Source: CAWFFV01 sp963814985 (lineage in GTDB: Bacteria > Chloroflexota > Ktedonobacteria > Ktedonobacterales > Ktedonobacteraceae). From it: a stretch of 13,858 bases of DNA. Both the position numbers and the translations under genes were made by a program. The stretch is from positions 1 to 13,858 of the forward strand of contig CAWFFV010000114.1 of assembly GCA_963814985.1 (NCBI GenBank), read 5' to 3'. How positions within the stretch are numbered: the first letter of the stretch is position 1; each line of letters opens with the position of its first letter. The notes under the pieces were generated by a model, which saw only the letters and a program-made list of their open reading frames with translations, ran no database searches and was not told the DNA's origin. Below are positions 7,240-13,858 of the stretch, piece by piece.

Positions 7240-8606
7240 ACTAGCTCCTGTGCAATCGTGCTTATCAAGTTCATATGTGACGTTCAAGAGGATCTGTAGC
7301 TTCTTCTTCAGTCATCGAAAGAGGTGGCATCAAGACAAGCACATCACCCAAAGGACGGAGCATGACCCCTCTACGGCATGCCTCTTTGATCACATGTACT
7401 GCTACTTTCTGCTGAGGTGAGAAGGGGATATGTGTATGTTTGTCTTCGACAAGTTCGATACAACCATAAAACCACATTGCCTGATATCTCCCACCAGCGA
7501 CAATGCTCGAAAGCGCTCCAGTCCCTGTGTGAGAAGAGCTATTTTGGGTTGCATTCCCTTGAGTGTCTGATCTTGCTCAAAGAGATCGAGGCTCGCCAGT
7601 GCTGCCGCACATCCCAGGGGATTACCAGTGTACGTATGACCGTGGTAAAAAGTTCGCTGTTGCTCAACCGAGCCAAGGAATGCCTGGTAGATTTCCTCGG
7701 TAGCCAGTGTGGCTGCCAGCGGAAGGTAGCCACCGGGTAATCCCCTTCCCTACGGCCATCAGGTCTGGTTCAATACCCTCATGCTCGCAGGCAAACATTT
7801 TCCCCGTTTTCCCAAACCCCGTTGCCACTTCATCCACTATAAAGAGGACTCCATGACGCTTCGCAATCTCCCATACGGCACGTGTATAACCAGGAGGATA
7901 CGTAATGATGCCTGCCGCGCCTTGCACCAGCGGTTCCATAACCACCGCTGCCAGTTCACCAGCATGTTCCGCAATCACACGTTCAACCTCTTCAAGACAG
8001 GCGATACGACATGCTGGATATGAGGTATGTAGATGGCAGCGGTAGCAATATGCACACGGAGCTTGTAGGGTCGTGAACAGGAGTTGGTGATAGACTTGCT
8101 GATATAGATTGATACCGCCTACACTCATCGCACCCACCGTGTCGCCATGATAGGCACTGCGCAGTGAGAAAAATTTTGTCTTGTTGGGTCTGGCAGGGTC
8201 GCATTGTTGCCAATATTGAAATGCCATTTTTAGAGCTATCTCTATTGCAGCAGCCCCCATGTCCAAAGTAGAAAACTCTTCTTAGCTTGCCAGGAGCAAT
8301 CTCGCTCAGGCGTCGAGCAAGTTCAATGGCTGATGGATGGGTTAAGCCGAGGAAGGTAGTGTGAGCAACGCGCTCAAGCTGGTCCTTGATGGCCTGATTG
8401 ATCTCCTGGCGTTGGTGTCCATGGACGTTGACCCATAGCGATGAGACACCATCGAGGTAGCGCTTGCCTTCACTATCGATCACATAACTGCCCTCAGCAC
8501 GCTCAATGATGATCTGTGGTTCAGCTTCCCAGTCCTGCTGCTGTGTAAAGGGATGCCAGAGATAACGTTTATCTGTTTGTTCAAGGACTTCAGAAGTATA
8601 TTCCAT
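7236..8606 (-). pseudogene. bioA: DAPA aminotransferase BioA, several frame disruptions
   Basis: A PLP-dependent class III aminotransferase that makes 7,8-diaminononanoate from KAPA using S-adenosylmethionine. The start is the ATG at 8606 after AGGAGAGGAAG. The N-terminal LWHPFTQ is characteristic of BioA. SAYHGDTVGAMSVGG, the PLP-binding FIVDEVATGFGKTG with its Asp, and the Lys of GKGIT are all present, as is GHTYTGNPLGCAAALASLD. The frame changes near 8265, 7736, 7464, 7305 and 7275. At 7464 GTTGTATCGAA is one G short of encoding VGIEL. At the 3' end the family-like sequence LLNVTYE then LISTIAQELV reaches a TGA at 7236-7238, overlapping the bioD start. The length is about 456 residues, in the family range. 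Its Trp/Phe-rich N-terminus and clustering with bioF, bioD and bioB make BioA clear over other class III aminotransferases. Confidence 0.88.
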
Positions 8607-8648
8607 TTCTTCCTCTCCTATTGACATTCAGGTGCACTCCGCTCAGTC

Positions 8649-9843
8649 TTAACCAATTACCCCCAGGCGTTTGCCTACTCGTTCAAACGCATCCAACGCA
8701 TACATGAGGTCGGCCTGTGTGTGTGTTGCCATCAGACTTGTCCGAAGACGCGAGGTACCAGCCGGAACCGTTGGTGGGCGTATGGCAACGACGAAGATGC
8801 CGTTTTGCAGCAGGTCCTTTGCCATCTCCAATGCCAGAGCAGGATCAGAGACAAGGACAGGCACAATATGCGTCTGGGAAGCAAGGGTGTTGAAACCTCG
8901 TTGTTGCAAGCCACGCCGGAAAAAAGCACCATTTTCCTGAAGACGTTCAACAACGTGTGGTTCCTGTTCCAGTATGTTCAAGGCCGCCAGTGATGCTGCA
9001 ATGACGGGAGGGGGGAGCGCAGGTGGTAAAAATAAAGTTGCGCGAAACATTGACGAGATATTCTTTCACCAGACTGGGACCTGCAACAAAGGCTCCAAAG
9101 CTCCCCAGTGCTTTGCTCAAGGTACTGACGGATATCAGTCCCTCATATGCAATACCTGATTGAGCCACCAGACCTCGCCCGCCTGGGCCAAGACAGCCTG
9201 TAGCATGTGCTTCGTCAACGACCAGCATAGCTTCATAGCAGGTACAGAGGCGAGTAATTTCAGCAAGTGGCGCAAGATCCCCATCCATGCTAAAGACGGT
9301 GTCAGTAACCACTAATGTCCTTCCCCTGTGCCCTGCTTGTCGTGATGCCACAAGTAGCTCTTCAAGAGCGGAGACATCACTATGTGCAAAGATTTTGCAT
9401 TCGGCTTTACTTAACCGACAACCGTCAATCAGACTGGCGTGATTAAGCTCATCACTGAGGATCAGGTCATCAGGTCCGACAAGCGAGGAAATGACCCCAA
9501 CGTTGGCTGTATACCCACTGGTGAACAAGAGGGCACTTTCGCTCTGCTTGAAATGCGCCAGCCGTGTTTCCAGGTCGCGGTGTCGCTTGCTCGTTCCAGC
9601 AATGAGTCGAGACGATCCTGCACTACAGCCATCTTCTTCAGCCGCCGCCATGGCAGCTATCTTCAATTCGGGGCGACCGGCCAGACCAAGATAATTATTT
9701 GAACTCAGATTAAGAACCTGGTGCCCTTCCACTTCCATCCAGGGTTCAGCGCCAGCTGAGATGGTTCGTAATTGACGGTAGAGGTGATGGCTACGCTGTG
9801 TCTCCAGTCGATCTTGCATAAATTGCAGAGGCTTTATTTGCAT
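8649..9843 (-). pseudogene. bioF: 8-amino-7-oxononanoate (KAPA) synthase BioF, one frame disruption
   Basis: A PLP-dependent alpha-oxoamine synthase joining L-alanine and pimeloyl-ACP/CoA. Seen are NLSSNNYLGLAG, the glycine-rich GSSRLIAGTS, DELNHASLIDG, the VVDEAHATG motif (Asp210, His213) and the PLP lysine K244 in STLSKALGSFG. After NFIFTT the frame changes near 9021, at ACC ACC T-GCG CTC, and continues ALPPPVIAASLAALNIL to the stop at 8649, giving about 397 residues. ATG at 9843 is the likely start, but the GGAGGG is 17 bases away, too far for good initiation. The Met at residue 9 has no better site. It is the first gene of the bioFADB order, 42 bases before bioA. Kbl (2-amino-3-ketobutyrate ligase) is the close relative; context decides for BioF. 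Confidence 0.88.
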
Positions 9844-9993
9844 AAGAAAATAGACGATCTCCCTCCAATCTCTCTTCTCTCTTATTCTACCTCACTCGCC
9901 CCCCTTCTTCGCAAGCAAGCGACTTCTTTTAGTGAATGACCGATGAGGCAATCACAATAACATATTTCTTGCTACTTTGCGCGAAATTTCAGC
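9844..9993 (-). promoter_or_regulatory. Gap between hxlR and bioF; no clear biotin operator
   Basis: The 150 bases upstream of bioF hold a C-rich pyrimidine stretch on the plus strand (purine-rich on the transcribed side) and the distant GGAGGG. A possible -10 TAGAAT (minus strand, near 9885) has only a poor TTGCGA-like -35. I see no TTGTTAAC/GTTAACAA palindrome of BirA type and no BioR-like site. The operon could also be read from the hxlR promoter, since both genes lie on the same strand. Confidence 0.3.
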
Positions 9994-10371
9994 TCACGTG
10001 TGAGGCGTACTTATGCAGGTCTGGCTTGTATCGGACACCTTTCTCTCGACAATCTGGCTGGTATACTGCTCTCCCCATTTCAGCATGGGAAGCAGGATTG
10101 GCTCCAATGTCTTCCCAAATTCGGTCAGGGAATACTCGACCTTTGGAGGAATCTGTTGATAGATCTCACGATGGACTATTCCGTCTTCCTCTAACTCTCG
10201 CAACTGGAGAGTTAACATCCGCTGCGTAATAGTTGGTAAGAGTCGCCTGAGATCACTAAAACGCTGTGGTCCTCGTAATAAATGAAAGAGGATGATCGCT
10301 TTCCATTTCCCGCCAATGACATCAAGTGTCACCTCTACTGGACAACTGTATTGGTAATGGCTTTTTCCCAT
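9994..10371 (-). CDS. HxlR-family transcriptional regulator
   Basis: An intact winged-helix regulator of 125 residues, usual for the family. The HxlR signature is clear: C10-P-V-E near the N-terminus, VIGGKWKAIILFHLLRGPQRF, then the recognition region LPTITQRMLTLQLRELEEDGIV and the wing VEYSLTEFGKTL. The start is the ATG at 10371 with GGAAA upstream. HxlR proteins act as dimers at inverted repeats, and several (YodB, HypR) sense quinones or oxidants through the conserved N-terminal Cys, which is present here. It is transcribed away from the acyl-CoA-dehydrogenase-like gene, whose promoter carries a palindrome, so control of that operon is likely. The inducer is unknown. A regulatory effect on the bio operon downstream is possible but unsupported. 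Confidence 0.92.
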   Translation of the reverse strand: MGKSHYQYSCPVEVTLDVIGGKWKAIILFHLLRGPQRFSDLRRLLPTITQRMLTLQLRELEEDGIVHREIYQQIPPKVEYSLTEFGKTLEPILLPMLKWGEQYTSQIVERKVSDTSQTCISTPHT

Positions 10372-10387
10372 TGTGTTTCCTTTTTTC

Positions 10388-10410
10388 GGTATATTTTTTG
10401 TTACTATACC
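10388..10410. promoter_or_regulatory. Inverted repeat GGTATA-N11-TATACC at the hxlR promoter
   Basis: Perfect 6-base arms (10388-10393 and 10405-10410) frame an AT-rich centre. The right arm overlaps the proposed -10 of hxlR on the minus strand. It could be an autoregulatory operator. It differs in sequence from the TACTT/AAGTA site near the divergent promoter, so a second regulator or chance are alternatives. Confidence 0.35.
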
Positions 10411-10432
10411 ACATCCATGTGCGTACTTACAA
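10403..10432 (-). promoter_or_regulatory. Candidate hxlR promoter
   Basis: On the minus strand TTGTAA (10427-10432) and TATAGT (10403-10408) are separated by 18 bases, about 30 bases ahead of the start codon. The -35 overlaps GTACTTAC, which contains a TACTT half-site like that in the divergent promoter. The match to the sigma-70-type consensus is moderate. Confidence 0.4.
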
Positions 10433-10502
10433 AATTTATCTTAATCATCATATTTACAGGCTACACATACAAATAAGCGAAAAGCATGCCGGATGTGTCT
10501 AC

Positions 10503-10532
10503 TTGACAATGGTTTACTTAACCAAGTATGAT
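10503..10532 (+). promoter_or_regulatory. Promoter of the pyrrole operon
   Basis: A perfect TTGACA (10503-10508) is followed after 18 bases by TATGAT (10527-10532), five of six matches to TATAAT. The predicted transcript starts about 55 bases before the ATG of the first gene. It is the best housekeeping-type promoter in the window. Confidence 0.65.
10515..10528. promoter_or_regulatory. Operator candidate TACTT-aacc-AAGTA in the promoter spacer
   Basis: Perfect 5-base arms around a 4-base centre lie inside the -35/-10 spacer and overlap the first bases of the -10. Further TACTT half-sites occur at 10500 and 10424. The arms resemble the TACT...AGTA box of the HxlR-family repressor YodB (recalled as TACT-N7-AGTA; here the gap between the four-base cores is six). 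With a HxlR gene next door this is probably its operator. Occupancy would block RNA polymerase. Confidence 0.55.
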
Positions 10533-10593
10533 TGACAGATAAGAAGAGCTTACCTGCTTGATTTGATCTTTTGTTCTTTTCTTGGAGGTGTAG

Positions 10594-11736
10594 ATGGACT
10601 TTTCCTGGAACCATACACAACAAGAGCTATACCAGCGTATTATGCATGATGCTTCACAACAATCCCTATGTTCCCCATCAAATGATGTCTCTCCTTACTG
10701 GACACGGACACAGTGGCACCGATGTGGTGAGATTGGCATTCTGGGCTTAAGCGTGCCAGCGCTGTATCAAGGGCAGGGATTCGATGCTCTGACGACTGCA
10801 TATATGATGGAGGCCTTCGGACGCGGATGCGAAGATATGGGATTGGTCTTCTCCGCTGCAGCTCATCTCTTTGCCTGCTGTATGCCTATTGCCGAGTCTG
10901 GAAACACACAGATGAAAGAGCGCTTTCTTCCTGGCCTGTGTACAGGAGAACTGGTTGGGGCGAATGCGATTACTGAAGAGGAGGCCGGCTCCGATGTCTT
11001 TGCTATGCAGACACATGCGGAGCGGAATGGAAATTCATATATCCTGACAGGTACAAAAAACTATGTCAGCAATGGACCCGAGGCTGACGTTTTCGTCGTA
11101 TACGCTGTCACAAAAAAAGTTCACGGGTATTTTGGGATTAGCGGCTTTATTGTAGAGCGAGAGACACCCGGACTCCTCATTCACGAGCCATTTCAGAAAA
11201 TGGGTTTGCATAGTACGCCAGGATGTCAGATTACCCTCAATGCGTGCCATGTTCCCAGCACACACATGCTAGGACAGGAGGGCCAGGGGGCACCGATTTT
11301 TACTCAGTCGATGCAATGGGAGCGTGCTTGCTTATTTGCTGGATATGTAGGCATGATGGAACGCCAATTAGAGCGGACCATTGCTTATGCGCGAAAGCGT
11401 CGGCAGTTTGGCAAAGCTATTGGCAAGAATCAGGCGATCTCTCATCGTATCGCAGATATGAAGCTTCGTCTTGAGTCAGCACGGCTACTCCTCTATCATG
11501 CTTGCTGGCTCTTTGATCATAAACAGGATGCCCAACTTGCCATATCGCTTGCCAAATTGGCGATTAGTGAGGCTGCTATTCAGGGGAGCCTTGATGCCAT
11601 CCATATTCATGGCTCCACGGGTTTTGGACAGGCGTCTGGCATTGAGAGCATGTTGCGAAATTCTATTCCCAGTACGATTTTCTCTGGAACGTCAGAGATG
11701 CAGCGCGATATTATTGCGAGTAAGTTAGGGTTATGA
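10594..11736 (+). CDS. Prolyl-carrier-protein dehydrogenase (PigA/RedW/PltE type)
   Basis: A flavoprotein of the acyl-CoA dehydrogenase fold, 380 residues, intact; start ATG with GGAGG six bases upstream. Overall layout and length follow the family: MGLVFSAAAHLFACCMPI and NAITEEEAGSDVFAMQTHA (flavin and substrate contacts), then YARKRRQFGKAIGKNQAISHRIADMK in the helical domain. The classic C-terminal catalytic Glu (EGT) is absent; the motif is FSGTSEMQ, with S364. A Glu in helix G (E243 of QSMQWERACLF) occupies the alternative catalytic position known from isovaleryl-CoA dehydrogenase and the proline-oxidising enzymes. From memory the C-terminus IPS-x-IFSGT...IIA-x-KLGL is that of PigA/RedW/PltE, which oxidise L-prolyl-S-PCP to pyrrolyl-2-carboxyl-S-PCP. 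The next gene, a proline-type adenylation enzyme overlapping by four bases, supports this. A general acyl-CoA dehydrogenase is the alternative. Confidence 0.85.
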   Translation: MDFSWNHTQQELYQRIMHDASQQSLCSPSNDVSPYWTRTQWHRCGEIGILGLSVPALYQGQGFDALTTAYMMEAFGRGCEDMGLVFSAAAHLFACCMPIAESGNTQMKERFLPGLCTGELVGANAITEEEAGSDVFAMQTHAERNGNSYILTGTKNYVSNGPEADVFVVYAVTKKVHGYFGISGFIVERETPGLLIHEPFQKMGLHSTPGCQITLNACHVPSTHMLGQEGQGAPIFTQSMQWERACLFAGYVGMMERQLERTIAYARKRRQFGKAIGKNQAISHRIADMKLRLESARLLLYHACWLFDHKQDAQLAISLAKLAISEAAIQGSLDAIHIHGSTGFGQASGIESMLRNSIPSTIFSGTSEMQRDIIASKLGL

Positions 11737-13292
11737 ACATACAAGATCTGGTAATATGGAAAGCACAGCAAACTCCTCATGCCCTGGCTATACAAGGCCC
11801 GAATGAGGAGGATATGACCTATGCAGAACTGGACGACGCAGCCAATTGTTTTGCAACTGAACTGCTCCAGCTTCGCGTGGCTCCTGGTGACCGCGTAGGC
11901 ATCTGGCATGACAAATCGGCACGCACAATCGCAGCAATGCAAGCGGTGTTGCGCATCGGGGCAATCTATGTTCCACTTGACCCTTTGAGTCCTGTTGCAC
12001 GTATACAGGCAATCATAAACGATTGTGATATCAGAGTGCTTCTTACCACATCACAACGAGTCCAAATGATAGAGAATAAGGCATCCGGTCAATCCTCTTC
12101 CATTGCCTACCTCTACATTGATGATGTGGTACTGGTAAAAAGCATCCAGATTTCGTCTGCTTTGTCACACCATGCTGTACAGACATATTCCAGATCAGAG
12201 GATGATATTGCATACATTCTCTACACATCTGGATCAACGGGTGTGCCGAAAGGAGTATGTATCAGCCATCGAAATGCTCTGGCCTTTGTCGAGTGGACAG
12301 TAAAAACGCTGCAAGTGACTTCAGGCGATCGCCTTGCTAATCATGCCCCATTCCATTTTGATCTCTCTGTGCTAGATATTTATGCCGCTTTTATGGGTGG
12401 GGCAACAGTCGTAATTATTCCCGAAGGACTCGCATATATGCCAACTGGTCTGGTGGAATTTCTCCAACGTGAGCAAATTACCATCTGGTACTCTGTTCCA
12501 TCGGTGCTCATCCTCATGATGGAACAAGGTAACCTCCTGCGAATAGCAACGACCAATCTTCGCTGTATTCTCTTTGCCGGTGAACCATTTCCTATCAACC
12601 ACTTACGACGTTTGTATACACATTGGCCGATGTTACGCTACTTCAATCTCTATGGTCCAACAGAGACCAATGTGTGTACCTATTACGAAGTTACAGTATT
12701 ACCGGAAAGCTGGGTCAAACCGGTACCAATCGGCCAGGCATGCTCCGGTGATACTGTTTGGGCACAGAATGAGGACGGCACTCCTACATCATTGGGAGAG
12801 ATAGGTGAACTGATCGTGGAGGGACCAACCGTCATGGTTGGCTACTGGGGAAGACCTCCTCAAGGGCAACAGCCGTATGCAACGGGAGACCTGGTCCGTC
12901 TTCAAGAAGACGGCAACTATCTTTATATTGGTCGCCGTGATCACATGGTCAAAGTACGAGGATATCGTATCGAGCCTGGTGATATCGAAGCGGCGCTGGG
13001 AGAGCATCATGCCATCCATGAGGTCGCAGCTCTTGTTGTTGGAGAAGGTTTCAAGGCACGCATTGTTGCTTTTATTGCATGCACAGGCTTCTCATCCCCA
13101 TCACTACTGGAACTCAAACGTCATTGTGCTGAACGCTTGCCAAGATACATGATTATTGATGATGTCTGTGTGCTATCTTCACTCCCAAGAAACCACAATG
13201 GTAAAATCGATCGCCAGGCTCTTGCTGCCATGACTCTCATGCCAGATAGATCTTCGTCTGTTTCTCACAATATTGCCAAAGGAGCACAATAA
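11733..13292 (+). CDS. Free-standing L-prolyl-AMP ligase (adenylation enzyme, PigI/RedM/PltF type)
   Basis: An intact 519-residue ANL enzyme. Core motifs in order: A3 YTSGSTGVPKG (164-174), A4 HFDLSVLD (208-215), A5 NLYGPTETN (305-313), A7 YATGD (382-386), A8 GRRDHMVKVRGYRIEPGDIE (400-419) and A10 with the catalytic Lys K491 (NGKID). Aligning to GrsA gives the pocket code D210 L211 L214 Y253 L280 A282 L306 V314 C315 K491. DLLYLALVCK is the code I recall for the L-proline-specific ligases of pyrrole pathways, and it differs from NRPS proline modules. It would make prolyl-AMP and load it onto a PCP. After A10 only about 25 residues remain, so there is no fused carrier domain. The start ATG overlaps the stop of the dehydrogenase gene (ATGA), so translation is probably coupled; the start has only a weak AGGG upstream. 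Confidence 0.88.
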   Translation: MNIQDLVIWKAQQTPHALAIQGPNEEDMTYAELDDAANCFATELLQLRVAPGDRVGIWHDKSARTIAAMQAVLRIGAIYVPLDPLSPVARIQAIINDCDIRVLLTTSQRVQMIENKASGQSSSIAYLYIDDVVLVKSIQISSALSHHAVQTYSRSEDDIAYILYTSGSTGVPKGVCISHRNALAFVEWTVKTLQVTSGDRLANHAPFHFDLSVLDIYAAFMGGATVVIIPEGLAYMPTGLVEFLQREQITIWYSVPSVLILMMEQGNLLRIATTNLRCILFAGEPFPINHLRRLYTHWPMLRYFNLYGPTETNVCTYYEVTVLPESWVKPVPIGQACSGDTVWAQNEDGTPTSLGEIGELIVEGPTVMVGYWGRPPQGQQPYATGDLVRLQEDGNYLYIGRRDHMVKVRGYRIEPGDIEAALGEHHAIHEVAALVVGEGFKARIVAFIACTGFSSPSLLELKRHCAERLPRYMIIDDVCVLSSLPRNHNGKIDRQALAAMTLMPDRSSSVSHNIAKGAQ

Positions 13293-13400
13293 CAGAAGCA
13301 TTTCCGTTTTTTGTTGAGAGTTCGACTATCATATGCCAGAGTATCACGAGCAGCAATAACGAATAATAAAAGCTTGACCCAATTTTCTTTAACCCTACGG
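13293..13400. other. Convergent intergenic region after the pyrrole operon
   Basis: This short gap separates the adenylation gene (+) from the hydrolase (-). Just across the reconstructed hydrolase stop, TTAACC (13389-13394) and GGTTAA (13399-13404) form a 6-bp stem with a 4-base loop, weak as a terminator. A T6 run follows the adenylation gene at about 13309 without a clear stem. No carrier protein or other small gene is seen. Confidence 0.4.
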
Positions 13401-13858
13401 TTAACGCACTAACCAACTCTTCATGGTTCGTGTCACAAGATTCTGCTGCATCCTGTTGCACAAAATGACCTACCTTGGGAATAGTCACCAGCGTCAAGTC
13501 TTGCTCAACCCATTCCCAGGTGTTATTGAGTCCGCCAGCTAAGAGATACTGATCAGCCAGACCATGGATTAGCAGCACAGGAGCCTGCACTTTGGGCGGT
13601 GTTGCAGGATTTTCTGCGTAGGGTGGACGCGGATAATTCTGTTTGTAGTAATGCAACATAGCCTCAAAGTTCGAGCGCTGAAAGGCTTCCAGGTAATGCT
13701 CTCTGGCACCTGGATCGGTCACCCATCCACTCAATCTCTCTGCTGTCAGGTTCAAATGGGCACCCTCTTGCTGGAAGTCTCGCGCATACTGGCTATTCTC
13801 TTGCTGCTGGGGATTATAGGCTAGCTCACGCATTACACCACGTGGATGTGGTGAGTTG
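13401..13858 (-). pseudogene. Alpha/beta hydrolase, 5' end outside window, frameshifted near its stop
   Basis: The frame is open to the window edge, so the start lies upstream; the internal ATG at 13833 is not the start, because the preceding codons (SPHPRGV) fit the family. Seen are the C-terminal half of an epoxide-hydrolase/dehalogenase-like protein, QYARDFQQEGA, the strand APVLLIHGLADQYL carrying the acid residue, and the catalytic His in PKVGHFVQQDAAE. The N-terminal nucleophile part is missing. Near 13437 the frame slips. Restored, it reads LVTRTMKSWLVR and stops at 13401-13403, the normal ending for this family. Unrestored, the frame wanders to 13237 and overlaps the end of the adenylation gene. 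The substrate is unknown. It faces the pyrrole operon and need not be part of it. Confidence 0.75.

Noticed and set aside
6533..8606. A native BioA-BioD fusion, since one frame runs from the end of bioA into bioD
   Set aside because: The read-through appears only in a frame reached after an indel. A GTG with a good ribosome binding site overlaps a bioA-like stop (GTGA), the usual arrangement of separate genes.
8649..9843. BioF as the alpha-oxoamine synthase that extends a pyrrolyl intermediate, as PigH does in prodigiosin synthesis
   Set aside because: It is on the opposite strand, heads a bioFADB operon and lacks fused carrier domains, so biotin synthesis explains it better.
9844..9993. BirA or BioR operator upstream of the bio operon
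   Set aside because: No TTGTTAAC/GTTAACAA-type or BioR-type inverted repeat could be found by eye.
13237..13400. Hydrophobic C-terminal extension of the hydrolase, overlapping the adenylation gene
   Set aside because: A one-base correction near 13437 gives the normal family ending LVTRTMKSWLVR and stop. The extension reads antisense of another gene and non-coding sequence.
1..13858. CRISPR array, tRNA, rRNA or riboswitch
   Set aside because: No regular repeat-spacer pattern, cloverleaf with TTCGA-like arm, rRNA segment or long structured leader was noticed on either strand.

Overview
The window looks like a piece of a large, transposon-rich bacterial chromosome of moderate GC. My best guess is a Ktedonobacteria-like Chloroflexota. 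That rests on the mix of genes (an IS630 element, a DoxD-like/Rieske relic, a P450, a bio operon and a small secondary-metabolite operon), not on any marker gene, so it is an inference.

Layout. 1-1149: one complete IS630-type element on the minus strand, with 18-bp imperfect inverted ends, a TA duplication and two overlapping transposase frames joined at a canonical A_AAA_AAC slippery heptamer. 1423-2578 (+): remains of a DoxD-like membrane protein followed by a Tat-type Rieske domain, broken by about six indels and lacking the normal second Rieske ligand motif. 2636-2669: strong hairpin between convergent genes. 5049-2713 (-): an SDR/epimerase-like gene followed by a cytochrome P450, both frameshifted, with a perfect TetR-like palindrome in front. 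5217-5408 (+): a hairpin resembling an IS200/IS605 end and a fragment of a membrane protein. 9843-5468 (-): biotin operon bioF-bioA-bioD-bioB, with every gene carrying at least one single-base frame disruption. 10371-9994 (-): intact HxlR-family regulator. 10594-13292 (+): intact two-gene operon, divergent from hxlR. 13858-13401 (-): 3' part of an alpha/beta hydrolase, frameshifted close to its end.

The most interesting part is the divergent HxlR / two-gene operon. The first gene is an acyl-CoA-dehydrogenase-like flavoprotein of the PigA/RedW/PltE type. It lacks the usual C-terminal catalytic Glu (FSGT instead of EGT) but has a Glu at the alternative helix-G position. The second is a free-standing adenylation enzyme whose ten pocket residues read D-L-L-Y-L-A-L-V-C-K, the code I associate with L-prolyl-AMP ligases of pyrrole-forming pathways. 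Together they predict conversion of L-proline to pyrrole-2-carboxyl on a carrier protein, but no carrier protein gene is visible in the window. A TTGACA-N18-TATGAT promoter with a TACTT/AAGTA palindrome in its spacer, facing the HxlR gene, suggests an effector-controlled switch.

A cross-cutting feature is that eight of eleven non-transposase genes contain indels that break the frame while leaving readable, mostly motif-complete protein on both sides. I found no clear substitution-type nonsense codon. This could be uncorrected sequencing indels or recent decay; for the Rieske gene, loss of a ligand spacing favours true decay. CDS coordinates below for disrupted genes are reconstructed start-to-stop spans.
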